This document shows, piece after piece, positions 16,140 through 23,917 of a stretch of 64,000 bases of DNA (the stretch's first letter is position 1; every line of letters starts with the position of its first letter). Made by a program: the position numbers and the translations under genes. Source of the DNA: G965230065 sp965230065 (GTDB taxonomy: Bacteria > Bacteroidota > Bacteroidia > Cytophagales > Cyclobacteriaceae); assembly GCA_965230065.1 (NCBI GenBank), contig OZ245942.1, positions 4,526,001-4,590,000 of the forward strand. The letters are read 5' to 3'. Under the pieces are notes generated by a model. That model worked only from the letters and a program-made list of their open reading frames with translations. It was not told the DNA's origin and did not search any database.

Positions 16140-17246
16140 TCAGGATTTTTCCATTTCTCTGGGCATTTCCAGATTATGTTCTTTGTACCAGGCTTTGGGG
16201 TCTTCTTTCAGTTTCTGAATGATGCTGGGCAGGGTTTCTTTCAATGAATGTTTGGGTTCCCACTCTATTAATTTTTTGGCCCGCCTGATGTCCAGCTCGT
16301 AATGGTCGTCAGCCCGGTCTATCATCCAGGGCTTGATAAACGGGTCGCCCATCAGGTCTTGCACCCAGGCTCCGGCTTTGGCAACAGGTTTGGGTATTTC
16401 AAAGGTTTCCCACTCTTTTCCATGAATAAGTTCGCCAATTTCATGTTGCAATTCTTCGTAGCTGAAAGTTTCCGGTTCGCTGACGTTGATGGCAACGTTG
16501 TCGGGCAGTGAATTTCTGTGCTCAACCGTTTTCACCAGTGCATCTGTAATGTCGTTCAGATGAATGAATGCATTGCCGTGCAAAAGATCACCCGAATACA
16601 AATGACTGGTGAGGCTTCTTTCATAAATACGCTGTATTTGGTGAGAAATTGGGATAGAATGCCCCCTGTCATCATAGGCACCGGCCAGGCGTAATATAGC
16701 CACTGGTATATTGCCCCGGTGCTGATCCAAAACTTTTTCAGTTTCTACCTTAGATTGGGGATATTCCCAGTTGGGGGCCAGCGGCCAGCCTTCATCTATT
16801 TTCTGTCCCGGGGTGGTAGGTTCGTACACCAAATTGGTGCTGGAAAAGATAAACTGGCCTACCTCATAATCCTGTAATGCTTTGATCAGCTTTTCACTGC
16901 CTTTCACCGTAACTTCTTCATAAAGCGGAGAGGGTTCACCTGAAAAATCGTAGTAAGCCGCCAGGTGGATTACGGAAGCAATGCGGCGTCCATAGGCATA
17001 TCCCACTCTTTCCAGGGCTGCCTTAATGCTATCAGTGGAAGTGATGTCAAAATTGATGTTTTCCACTTTTTTCTGCGGAAAGGGATTCCCCATCTTATCC
17101 AGGCCAATGCACTGATATTTTTTGGATAGTTTGTCAATCACTTTTTTACCGATAAGGCCACTGCCACCGGTTACCAGTATAATTTCCCTGTCCGGTTCAT
17201 GATTGTTTATATCGAGAGATGATTCTTGTGATGCCAGGTTTTTCAT
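16140..17246 (-). CDS. NAD-dependent epimerase/dehydratase (extended SDR)
   Basis: 368 residues. The Rossmann motif is VTGGSGLIGKKVID at about residues 25-38, with the acidic NAD-binding position in IGLDKMG. The catalytic set is Ser/Thr in FIFSSTNLVY and YPQSK (Tyr and Lys). Extended SDRs act on nucleotide sugars or small carbonyl substrates; the substrate here cannot be read. It is upstream of, and separated by 42 bp from, the SPW-VKOR-SPW gene on the same strand, an association that suggests one transcript and a shared envelope role. Confidence 0.87.
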   Translation of the reverse strand: MKNLASQESSLDINNHEPDREIILVTGGSGLIGKKVIDKLSKKYQCIGLDKMGNPFPQKKVENINFDITSTDSIKAALERVGYAYGRRIASVIHLAAYYDFSGEPSPLYEEVTVKGSEKLIKALQDYEVGQFIFSSTNLVYEPTTPGQKIDEGWPLAPNWEYPQSKVETEKVLDQHRGNIPVAILRLAGAYDDRGHSIPISHQIQRIYERSLTSHLYSGDLLHGNAFIHLNDITDALVKTVEHRNSLPDNVAINVSEPETFSYEELQHEIGELIHGKEWETFEIPKPVAKAGAWVQDLMGDPFIKPWMIDRADDHYELDIRRAKKLIEWEPKHSLKETLPSIIQKLKEDPKAWYKEHNLEMPREMEKS

Positions 17247-17432
17247 GTTGTTAAAGTTTTATGTTTTATTGGGTTAACAAGTCTTAAATAAATGTTATCA
17301 CCCTTTATAAATAGTGTTGCATAAAATCATACCTAGTTAAATAAGCACAGGGTTAAAATTCTGATAATCAATAACATATACTGATTATAGTGTGGGCTAT
17401 GGTGAGAGTTCAACAATATATGCAGGCGTTGT

Positions 17433-17594
17433 GTGTAATTTTTTACTCGATTTGTGTGCTGCATTGGGTAATGAATGGTACAAAACAAGCAGGTGTCAAA
17501 AATGCTGCATCACTCATTCTGAAGCTAATTTTGCAATTCAACTGCGAAATGTATACTTGTGTCAACTCTGGCATTAAAATTTTAATAATTGAAC
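17433..17594 (+). repeat. Duplicated leader element, copy 1 (upstream of DUF502)
   Basis: The first 51 nt (starting GTGTAATTTTTTACTCGATT, containing GTGTGCTGCATTG and AATGGTACAA) match 18418-18468 with five mismatches. The 3' end (TGGCATTAAAATTTTAATAATT then GAAC) also matches the 3' end of copy 2, while the middle has diverged. It ends ~57 bp before the DUF502 start. A 72-codon ORF over it (17390-17608) is not a credible protein. Confidence 0.65.
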
Positions 17595-17650
17595 TCATTA
17601 TGTGGTAGAATAGAAAGATAGGGAAGGAAAAATTTCATTGAATCATTGAA

Positions 17651-18349
17651 ATGGAAAAAAAAGACGTACACACGCAAAACAGTCTGGTTTATCGCAAGGG
17701 AAAGAGCAACTTATCCTATCGATATTATATTAATATTTTATTACAAGGGGTAATAGTCTCGCTTCCGGTTGCCATCTTGTTATTTTTATTATTCTTGGGT
17801 TTTAAGCTTGTGTTTAATATTCTTTCACCAATTAGCAACTTGTTGAGTCCGGAATCGTTCGGGGCACATTGGGTGATGAATATTTTGTCCTTATTGGTGC
17901 TCTTGGGATTTTTCTTTTTGGTTGGATGGTTAGTTCGAAACCAAGCGGGGAAAAATTATTTTAAAAAATTTGAAAATGAATACCTCTGTAGGATTCCGTT
18001 ATATGCCACAGTACGAGACTTAGTCCAGCAATTTAGTGGTTATAAAAAAATGCCTTTTAGCCAGGTTGTACTTATCGACCCCTTCAATACTGGTATTCTT
18101 ATGACTGGGTTTGTTACTGAAGAGCTAGAAAATGGCATGTATACAGTTTTTGTTCCAACAGCTCCCAACCCCACTAACGGTAATATTTATCATGTGCCTT
18201 CTTCTCGTTTAAAAAATGTCGATATAAAAGCTGAAAAAGCTATGAGCACAGTGGTGGGTATGGGTACCGGTTCGTCCTGTTTATTCATACCTGAAGATAA
18301 AAGTAAAATAGAAGATTTCAGATTAGCTGGCAACCATCCTAAAAATTGA
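17651..18349 (+). CDS. DUF502 family membrane protein
   Basis: 232 residues. There are two N-terminal membrane helices (about 33-57 and 75-97: GVIVSLPVAILLFLLFLGF and MNILSLLVLLGFFFLVGWL). A soluble domain follows with the DUF502 signature: RIPLYATVRDLVQQFSG, VVLIDPFNTGILMTGFVTE and VFVPTAPNPTNGNIYHVP. The family is widespread, inner-membrane and of unknown function; it is often found in envelope or stress loci. The duplicated leader just upstream is shared with the next gene, so the two may answer to the same signal. Confidence 0.87.
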   Translation: MEKKDVHTQNSLVYRKGKSNLSYRYYINILLQGVIVSLPVAILLFLLFLGFKLVFNILSPISNLLSPESFGAHWVMNILSLLVLLGFFFLVGWLVRNQAGKNYFKKFENEYLCRIPLYATVRDLVQQFSGYKKMPFSQVVLIDPFNTGILMTGFVTEELENGMYTVFVPTAPNPTNGNIYHVPSSRLKNVDIKAEKAMSTVVGMGTGSSCLFIPEDKSKIEDFRLAGNHPKN

Positions 18350-18417
18350 ACCCTGAAAGTAAAGCATATTTAAGTTTAGAAAAACTGATAAGATATAAAC
18401 AAATTGAAAGGAATTTT

Positions 18418-18586
18418 GTGCAATTCTTTTCTCGATTTGTGTGCTGCATTGTGTAATAAATGGTACAACCTGTTTGGATACCTGCGAGGCGATGTGTGGA
18501 CTGCAAAAGGCATTTAGTCAATTCAGCCATGAAAACTGACGTTTCCTCGTTTTTGGCATCAAAATTTTAAAATTATTATTGAACCA
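18418..18586 (+). repeat. Duplicated leader element, copy 2 (upstream of DUF2188)
   Basis: Starts GTGCAATTCTTTTCTCGATT and ends TTGGCATCAAAATTTTAAAA then TTATTATTGAAC. It is a diverged direct copy of 17433-17594, about 985 bp away, and ends 13 bp before the DUF2188 start. Both copies keep position and orientation relative to the downstream gene, which argues for a regulatory role rather than random repetition. Confidence 0.65.
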
Positions 18587-18599
18587 AACTTTAATAATT

Positions 18600-19019
18600 A
18601 TGCCCTGGACCAAACAAAATTATCCCGAAAGTATGAAAAACCTGGAGCCGGAAATAAGAAATAAAGCCATAGACATTGCCAATGCCCTGGAGCGGGAAGG
18701 CAGCATGGATGATGAAGGCAACCTCATTGCCACCAGCATCAGCCAGGCCAAAGATTGGGCAACGCATCAAGAAAAGGAAGTTCCCAAAACTGATACGGAC
18801 GTTAAGAAACATGGGACTGACCAGTATGTAACTCCCCATGAAGAAGGTTGGGCGTTGAAGACAGAAAATTCAGAAAAGCCCTACAAAGTTTACCCTACCA
18901 AACAGGAAGCTATTGAAGAAGGGGCAGCAATGGCTAAAAAGCACGCTGCAAACCTGATTATTCAGGGAGAAGACGGAAAAATTGTAGATAAACGCTCATA
19001 TAATCAGCAAAACCAATAA
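18600..19019 (+). CDS. DUF2188 domain protein
   Basis: 139 residues from the ATG at 18600 (MPWTKQNYPESMKNLEPEIR); the upstream TTG extension lies in the leader repeat. The N-terminal half is a ChaB-like helical segment (NLEPEIRNKAIDIANALE). The C-terminal half is DUF2188 (EEGWALKTENSEKPYKVYPT, then TKQEAIEEGAAMAKKHAANL and IIQGEDGKI). Both domains are small, soluble and stress-associated, and the combination is typical of Bacteroidota. It sits 12 bp before the cupredoxin gene, likely co-transcribed. Confidence 0.82.
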   Translation: MPWTKQNYPESMKNLEPEIRNKAIDIANALEREGSMDDEGNLIATSISQAKDWATHQEKEVPKTDTDVKKHGTDQYVTPHEEGWALKTENSEKPYKVYPTKQEAIEEGAAMAKKHAANLIIQGEDGKIVDKRSYNQQNQ

Positions 19020-19031
19020 ATCCTTAATATT

Positions 19032-19505
19032 ATGTATTTCAATATTTTTTCATCTCAAAAGATTACAGCCCTTCTGCTAAGTAGCATTTTCATATGGATG
19101 TGCTCTTGCCAAACCCAACAAGAAAAGCAAGAAGACATGGGCGAATCGGAAGAAATTAACCAAACGCCCACCCTGCCGGAGGCTCGTGAGCCTCAGTTGG
19201 ATACAGTGCGCCTTGAGGCAGAAGATTTTGTGTTTATACCACCCAAAGTATTTCTGCCTCCCGGAGAAGAGGTGATGTTCGTATTGACCAATAAAGGTGA
19301 AAATGACCATAGCATACACTTCGAGTTTCCTTATGGGGATGTAGAGCTTGGGAAGGTAATTCAACCGGGAAAAAAAGACAGCCTTACCGTAAAAATTCCG
19401 GAAGAAGAAGGAACTTATATGTTCTACTGTCCGCAAGGACAACACAGGGAAAAAGCCATGCGTGGTGAAATAATTGTGGAGCAGGGACAGGAGCAGCAGC
19501 TCTGA
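19032..19505 (+). CDS. Cupredoxin-like lipoprotein
   Basis: 157 residues. The signal peptide ends in a lipobox-like IWMCSC, so the protein should be lipid-anchored in the envelope. An acidic linker (about 28-55) precedes a cupredoxin fold (about 56-150). Candidate type 1 copper ligands are His in GENDHSIHFEF, then Cys and His in YCPQGQHREKAM and the final Met. The order H-C-H-M matches blue copper proteins. It may carry electrons or bind copper in the periplasm, which would fit the nearby VKOR redox proteins; that link is inference. Downstream is a convergent small gene. Confidence 0.82.
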   Translation: MYFNIFSSQKITALLLSSIFIWMCSCQTQQEKQEDMGESEEINQTPTLPEAREPQLDTVRLEAEDFVFIPPKVFLPPGEEVMFVLTNKGENDHSIHFEFPYGDVELGKVIQPGKKDSLTVKIPEEEGTYMFYCPQGQHREKAMRGEIIVEQGQEQQL

Positions 19506-19551
19506 TATAAACCCTGTCATATGGGGGAAATGCGCTATTTTTCCTGAACCC

Positions 19552-19594
19552 ACCTGTACGGTTCAAAAGGATAATTTTGATACAAAGTACAGGT
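19552..19594. repeat. Inverted repeat between convergent genes
   Basis: Perfect 8-bp arms ACCTGTAC and GTACAGGT separated by 27 bp, between the convergent cupredoxin and small Lys/Asp-rich genes. It could be a weak bidirectional terminator, although no T-tract is present. Confidence 0.35.
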
Positions 19595-19608
19595 AGGTAT
19601 CAGGTTAA

Positions 19609-19848
19609 TTACTTGGAACTTCCGTAAGAAGGTTTATCCACATCAGGCTTGTCGGTATTCCTGTTAGGGTTCTTCACATCTACTTTATCAGGGTCGGGGT
19701 TTCCCTCTTTGTCAGTATATTTTTTACTTATTTTTTCGTTTCGCTTTTGTTGCGTAGGATCTACCTCTTTGGTGGCGGCTTTATCTTTTCCCTTGTCAGA
19801 AGGTTTTCCTTTGTCTACGCCACCGTCTTGTTTACTTTTATAAGGCAT
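19609..19848 (-). CDS. Small Lys/Asp-rich hydrophilic protein
   Basis: 79 residues, almost without hydrophobic residues and rich in K, D, P, N and G (MPYKSKQDGGVDKGKPSDKG, ending VDKPSYGSSK). The composition predicts an intrinsically disordered, hydrophilin-like protein, as seen in desiccation or osmotic stress. No enzyme motif. It has its own ATG and a ~180-bp upstream gap. Its place in a run of stress-type genes supports it being real. Confidence 0.6.
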   Translation of the reverse strand: MPYKSKQDGGVDKGKPSDKGKDKAATKEVDPTQQKRNEKISKKYTDKEGNPDPDKVDVKNPNRNTDKPDVDKPSYGSSK

Positions 19849-20030
19849 AATTTTGTGTTTTTAGTTAAAAAAGTTTTCCAGTCCATGTAAATTACTAAAG
19901 AAAATAAAAAATGGACTATAATTATTATAGCGTAATTCCCACTTCAATGTTCATTTAATTTATAATTTTTAAGGCTGAAACCTGGAAATACCCACAGTAC
20001 TCCTATTCAATTGTTCATTGCTATTTGCTC

Positions 20031-21032
20031 TCAAGGATGCTTTTCCTCAAAAGTAACATTGGGGTTGGGCAAACTTTTCACCGGATGGATGACCAGGTCC
20101 TGGATTTTCCAGTCGATGTTGCGGGCTTTTTCATAGGCGTGCTGGATGTTGTCTATCAGGTTTTCTTCCGTTTTGGGTACTACAAACACATCCCCGAAAA
20201 AAACCAAGCCATGCTCCCGGACCCTGATTTCCACTGCTTCTACCCAGGTTTCTTCCAAAAACACATCTTTCAGCTTTTCCAGTAAAGGGTGAATGATGCG
20301 GTCGTCCATGGTTTTGGGTACCTGTTCCATGAGGTCGGCCATGCCACCTCCGGCTTGTTCCAGCCCATCTTTGATAATGCCGAAAGAAATGAGGATAGCA
20401 GCCAGGGGATCAGCCCACCACCAGCCAAGTCGTATTCCGATAATGCCGGCAATGGCAGCTCCCGCAGAAAGCCAGTCGGCTTTTTGCATTTTAGCGTCTA
20501 CATATAGCACTTTGATATGCAGTTGGTCGGCAATGGGCAGCTTTTTTTTACCCAAAAAATAGGCGGGTATCATACTGTACAACAGGGCTAAAATCATGAG
20601 CCAGCCCAGCCATACCTGATAACCCAAAACGGTTACCATACCAATTTCGGTACGTTCATTTTTTATCAGGGTGAGGACGGAATCAATCATAAGGTATCCC
20701 CCAAGCATTAATAAAATCATGGCACTGGCCACGAAAGCCACCGTGTAGGCTTTGTGATACCCATAAGGAAATTCATAGCCCGGTTGTTTGTTGAAGTAGC
20801 GGGAGGCTATCAGAAAGGCTGTGGAGGGAAACAGGGCCAGAATGTCTTCAACCCAGGCGGTTTTCATGGCTTGTGAGTTGCCCAGGGCCAGGTACATTAC
20901 CACTACCACACTGCTGATGTAGCCTACGGTAATCCATTCCAACTTTGTGGCATACTTGAATTTTTTGTATAAAGAAGGGGGAAAGTAATCCTTATCCGTA
21001 GTGCCTAAATAATGCTCGATATCCGGTTGCAT
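20031..21032 (-). CDS. Cation diffusion facilitator transporter, altered metal site
   Basis: About 333 residues from ATG at 21032 (the longer frame starts at TTG). Six hydrophobic helices (for example YISSVVVVMYLALGN, AFVASAMILLMLGGYLMI, VWLGWLMILALLYSMIP) and a C-terminal cytoplasmic domain (about 235-330) give the CDF architecture of divalent-metal/proton antiporters. The canonical transport site uses Asp/Asp in helix 2 and His/Asp in helix 5. By alignment by eye, helix 5 here reads DAKMQKADW with Met182 at the His position and Asp186 kept, and helix 2 (VEDILALFPS) lacks the second Asp. Metal specificity is therefore uncertain. Confidence 0.82.
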   Translation of the reverse strand: MQPDIEHYLGTTDKDYFPPSLYKKFKYATKLEWITVGYISSVVVVMYLALGNSQAMKTAWVEDILALFPSTAFLIASRYFNKQPGYEFPYGYHKAYTVAFVASAMILLMLGGYLMIDSVLTLIKNERTEIGMVTVLGYQVWLGWLMILALLYSMIPAYFLGKKKLPIADQLHIKVLYVDAKMQKADWLSAGAAIAGIIGIRLGWWWADPLAAILISFGIIKDGLEQAGGGMADLMEQVPKTMDDRIIHPLLEKLKDVFLEETWVEAVEIRVREHGLVFFGDVFVVPKTEENLIDNIQHAYEKARNIDWKIQDLVIHPVKSLPNPNVTFEEKHP

Positions 21033-21201
21033 GCGGGTGTTTTTCAAAAGTAAGCAAATGATAAAAAGTACGGTGGGGAAGTGTGCCGGGCATTAGCAAT
21101 GCAGATTAATAAATTCCTTATAAAAGACGAATGTAAATTGTCTTTTTAATGTAACGCACCCGGTCATATTTAGGTTGGTATATTAGCAAAGAGAGCGCTT
21201 T

Positions 21202-22689
21202 TTATGAACTTTCGGCCATGGCAATGGCTTCTTCCTGCTCTTCAATCAGTTCCTGGTAGGTTTTATATCTTTCCAGTATTTCTATTACATAGTGGTAAGG
21301 TTCATCTCCCCGGCAGTATCCGTGCTTCACCACAGGGTCTTTGTAATACTGCTTTTGGGCTTTCAGCAAAATGTATTCATCAACACTGTTGGTCCATACG
21401 TTTGTGTCGGCCCCATTTTTTTCGGCCAGGCGGCGGGCATCCTGCACATGGCCTACCCCGGCATTGTAAGCGGCCAGCACAAACTTAAGTTGCTCATCTT
21501 CATCAGGAATATCCTTAAAATAATCTTGCAGGAATTGAATATACCGGATACCGGCCTGTATGCTTTGCTCAGGGTGATAAAGGTTGTAGTCGCCCCACTG
21601 TTTTGCGGTAGTGGGCAACACCTGCATCAGCCCGCGTGCCCCGGCCCAGGATTTGGTTTTTGGGTCAAAGCGCGATTCCTGATAAATTTGGGAAGCCAGC
21701 AGTTTCCAGTCCCACTCTATTTCTTCAGAATAATCTTTTATGAGATCGTCATACTGGGATATTTTGCCTCCTGAAAGGGAAAAATACTCGCTGGAAACCC
21801 TTCGTTTGAAAGCTTTTTTGTTTTTAAAATACTTGTTGTATACCACAAAATAGTCGGGGGATTTGCGCGCCTCCGCAATCCACTCGTTGATGGCTTCTTT
21901 CAGTTGAGGCGAAGTTTTTCTGACCATCCAGGCGAGGCGTTGCGGTATGCCCAGCACTGTTTCCGCGTCAATATTTTGGTAGTACGTTCTGTTAAGTTCA
22001 GCGATGTATTCATCGGCAACAGTGTACTCATACTCTTTGTTGGCTACTTTTCGGATAATGGTTTCGGTGGTAAGTCCGCCTTCCACAGGCTTTATGTCAA
22101 TATCGCCCCCGATTTCTTCAGACAGGTTATTGAGCCGTTCGTAATAGGATGATTGTTTCCGTACATGAATGGGTTTGCCAATAAGCTCATTCGGATCCCG
22201 GATCAGTTGCTCCTCAATATTGTGTAGTTTCATTTTCCGCCAGTTGTCAGGTTTGCGTTGCACGAGCACCTGGCGGGTATTGTTGTGGGGTTCGGTAAAG
22301 TCCACATGTTTCAGCCTTTCTTTGGTAATGGCAAGGTTATGGGCCACCAGGTCGCCTTCGCCTTTATTGAGCATGTGGACGAAGCTATCCAGGTTATACG
22401 CGATTTTTATTTCCAGTTCCAGCTCCAGGTGGTTGGCCAGCCTTTGCAACAGCTCGTATTCGTAGCCCATGGGCTGCCCCCGGTACAAAAAGTAGCTGGT
22501 GGCACTGTACGACGTAATGGCGACCAGCTTGCCCCGCTCTTCAATTTCAGGCAAGTCAAACGCAACAGGCTCCGGATAGCCTTCTTCGGTATCTGCACCT
22601 GATACGCTCAGTTCATTGGGATTGCATGCGGTGCAGATGGATAAGATGGATATGAAAATAAAGCTTCGTATTTCATGAGGGATATGCAT
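21202..22689 (-). CDS. mltF: MltF-like membrane-bound lytic transglycosylase
   Basis: 495 residues. The lipobox (ILSICTAC) anchors it in the outer membrane. Residues about 50-285 are an SBP_bac_3 periplasmic-binding domain (LVAITSYSATSYFLYRGQPM, then GYEYELLQRLA). Residues about 330-455 are an SLT lysozyme-like domain with catalytic Glu in SQIYQESRFDPKTKSWAGA, followed by RGLMQVLPTTA and VLAAYNAGVGHVQDA. Such enzymes cleave the MurNAc-GlcNAc bond with anhydro formation, and the binding domain is proposed to control the activity. The gene is alone on its strand. Confidence 0.9.
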   Translation of the reverse strand: MHIPHEIRSFIFISILSICTACNPNELSVSGADTEEGYPEPVAFDLPEIEERGKLVAITSYSATSYFLYRGQPMGYEYELLQRLANHLELELEIKIAYNLDSFVHMLNKGEGDLVAHNLAITKERLKHVDFTEPHNNTRQVLVQRKPDNWRKMKLHNIEEQLIRDPNELIGKPIHVRKQSSYYERLNNLSEEIGGDIDIKPVEGGLTTETIIRKVANKEYEYTVADEYIAELNRTYYQNIDAETVLGIPQRLAWMVRKTSPQLKEAINEWIAEARKSPDYFVVYNKYFKNKKAFKRRVSSEYFSLSGGKISQYDDLIKDYSEEIEWDWKLLASQIYQESRFDPKTKSWAGARGLMQVLPTTAKQWGDYNLYHPEQSIQAGIRYIQFLQDYFKDIPDEDEQLKFVLAAYNAGVGHVQDARRLAEKNGADTNVWTNSVDEYILLKAQKQYYKDPVVKHGYCRGDEPYHYVIEILERYKTYQELIEEQEEAIAMAESS

Positions 22690-22921
22690 TGCGAAAGCAG
22701 GTTTGGTTGCGAAAAGCCAGGGTAGTGGATAACCTTCTGTTGTAGGGTATCTAAATGAGCACAGCCTAACTTTTCTATAGTATTATACAAGAAACACCAG
22801 TCTCTTGTTTATAGTATAGGTAAAAAAAATCAAACTTCAAAACTGTTTTTCATCGCAAATGTGGAATTGGGGATATTGTAGCGTCTATACATTGCTACTC
22901 TGCATTGAAATTTAATATAAC

Positions 22922-22952
22922 TTGGAACTTTTGTTGAAATGTAATAACTTTG
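22922..22952 (+). promoter_or_regulatory. Bacteroidota sigma-A promoter of mazEF
   Basis: TTGG (22922-22925), 19-bp spacer, then TAACTTTG (22945-22952), an exact match to the Bacteroidota consensus TTG-N17-19-TAnnTTTG. It lies 22 bp before the mazE ATG. Confidence 0.75.
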
Positions 22953-22962
22953 TAATTACAAA
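22949..22962. promoter_or_regulatory. Candidate MazE operator
   Basis: Perfect 14-bp palindrome TTTGTAATTACAAA. It overlaps the 3' half of the -7 box and the expected transcription start. MazE-type antitoxins are known to bind palindromes over their own promoter, so autoregulation is a natural reading. Confidence 0.6.
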
Positions 22963-22974
22963 TTAGCTACAAAT

Positions 22975-23220
22975 ATGGAAGCTTCAATCATAAAAATTGG
23001 CAACTCGAGAGGGCTTAGGTTGAATAAGTCAGTTCTTGAAAGGTACAATATCAAAGATAAAGTTGAGATCATTCTTGAAAAAGGACAGATCATACTTCGT
23101 CCGATAGATACTCCACGGAAAGGTTGGGATGCAGCGTTTAAGGAAATGCATGACAATCAGGATGATCAACTATTGATAGATGATGTTTTTGAGGATGAAA
23201 GCTTCGAGGGATGGAATTAG
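22975..23220 (+). CDS. mazE: MazE/AbrB-type antitoxin
   Basis: 81 residues. An N-terminal AbrB/SpoVT swapped-hairpin DNA-binding domain spans about residues 1-45 (ASIIKIGNSRGLRLNKSVLE, then VEIILEKGQIILRP). The acidic C-terminal tail (DNQDDQLLIDDVFEDESFE) would bind and block the toxin. Its stop overlaps the mazF start by 10 bp, the usual antitoxin-first order with translational coupling. The promoter carries a palindrome suited to autorepression. Confidence 0.9.
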   Translation: MEASIIKIGNSRGLRLNKSVLERYNIKDKVEIILEKGQIILRPIDTPRKGWDAAFKEMHDNQDDQLLIDDVFEDESFEGWN

Positions 23221-23534
23221 GGCAATATGCGATAGTTTTGGTTAACCTGGATCCAACAGTAGGAAGTGAAATCAAGAAAACCAGGCCTTGTTTAGTAATT
23301 TCGCCCAATGAAATCAATGATAACCTAAGAACAATCATTGTTGCTCCAATGACTACTAAAAGTAAACCTTACCCTACCCGGATAAAAGTGCGGCATAATA
23401 ACCAAGCAGGCTGGATAGTAATTGACCAGATACGAACGATTGATAAAAGCCGGGTGATTAGGGTATTGGGAAAAATTACTGCTAAAGAGATTAAGAACTG
23501 TAAAGCTATCATAAAGGAAACTTTTGTAGATTGA
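23211..23534 (+). CDS. mazF: MazF/PemK-type mRNA interferase toxin
   Basis: 107 residues, full length for the family. It has the PemK/MazF barrel signature: GQYAIVLVNLDPTVGSEIKK, then TRPCLVISPNEIND, TIIVAPMTTKSKPYPTRI and GWIVIDQIRTIDKSRVI. The conserved Arg in TRPC and Thr in PMTT correspond to active-site residues. MazF toxins cut mRNA at short sequence motifs when the antitoxin is degraded. Start overlaps mazE; two hairpin terminators follow. Confidence 0.92.
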   Translation: MELGQYAIVLVNLDPTVGSEIKKTRPCLVISPNEINDNLRTIIVAPMTTKSKPYPTRIKVRHNNQAGWIVIDQIRTIDKSRVIRVLGKITAKEIKNCKAIIKETFVD

Positions 23535-23662
23535 AAACGCAGTGTGATTTTTGATAAGCACTATGCTTCGGCTTATTGCCCCGCCGGTTGTGATTTGATA
23601 CCAAAAAGGAATTGACGATATCTTATCACAATAAGGCTATATTGCCGCAGGTGAAAACCTTC

Positions 23663-23687
23663 AGCCCGGCTTCGGTCGGGCTTTTTG
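23663..23687 (+). terminator. mazEF terminator with UUCG loop
   Basis: Stem AGCCCGGC / GTCGGGCT (one G-U pair) closed by a TTCG tetraloop, followed by TTTTTG. It lies 130 bp after mazF. Confidence 0.85.
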
Positions 23688-23705
23688 TTTTGTATGAAGG
23701 CAAAA

Positions 23706-23737
23706 AAAACGAGTGCCGTATCTACAGCACTCGTTTT
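23706..23737. terminator. Bidirectional terminator between mazF and gabT
   Basis: Perfect 11-bp stem AAAACGAGTGC / GCACTCGTTTT with a 10-nt loop. Eight A's on the left and T-rich DNA on the right allow use in both directions. Confidence 0.8.
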
Positions 23738-23779
23738 GGTTTTGTGGGTATTTGAAGATTTGATCAGATTCTTGGCTAT

Positions 23780-23873
23780 GCCCGATAAAATTAAAAGACT
23801 CCGTAAATCGGTCGGACGGCTCTTGGGCAGCTTGCCAATGCCGTCCGACCGATGAATCGTTTATTTATCAGGC
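23780..23873. repeat. ~95-bp palindromic intergenic element, copy 2
   Basis: Outer arms GCCCGATAAA / TTTATCAGGC (one mismatch) and inner perfect 14-bp arms ATCGGTCGGACGGC / GCCGTCCGACCGAT surround TCTTGGGCAGCTTGCCAAT. The core (GTCGGACGGCTCTT...GCTTGC) and the ends resemble the element at 4135-4234. Both sit after genes. Confidence 0.6.
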
Positions 23874-23917
23874 GTGGTCTAATACTGAATTAGCCCAACT
23901 TTTTTTTTAACAGTGAT

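Noticed and set aside
17390..17608. 72-codon plus-strand ORF
   Set aside because: It lies over the duplicated leader repeat and has unusual composition; the same repeat copy downstream has no such ORF, so it is not likely a gene.
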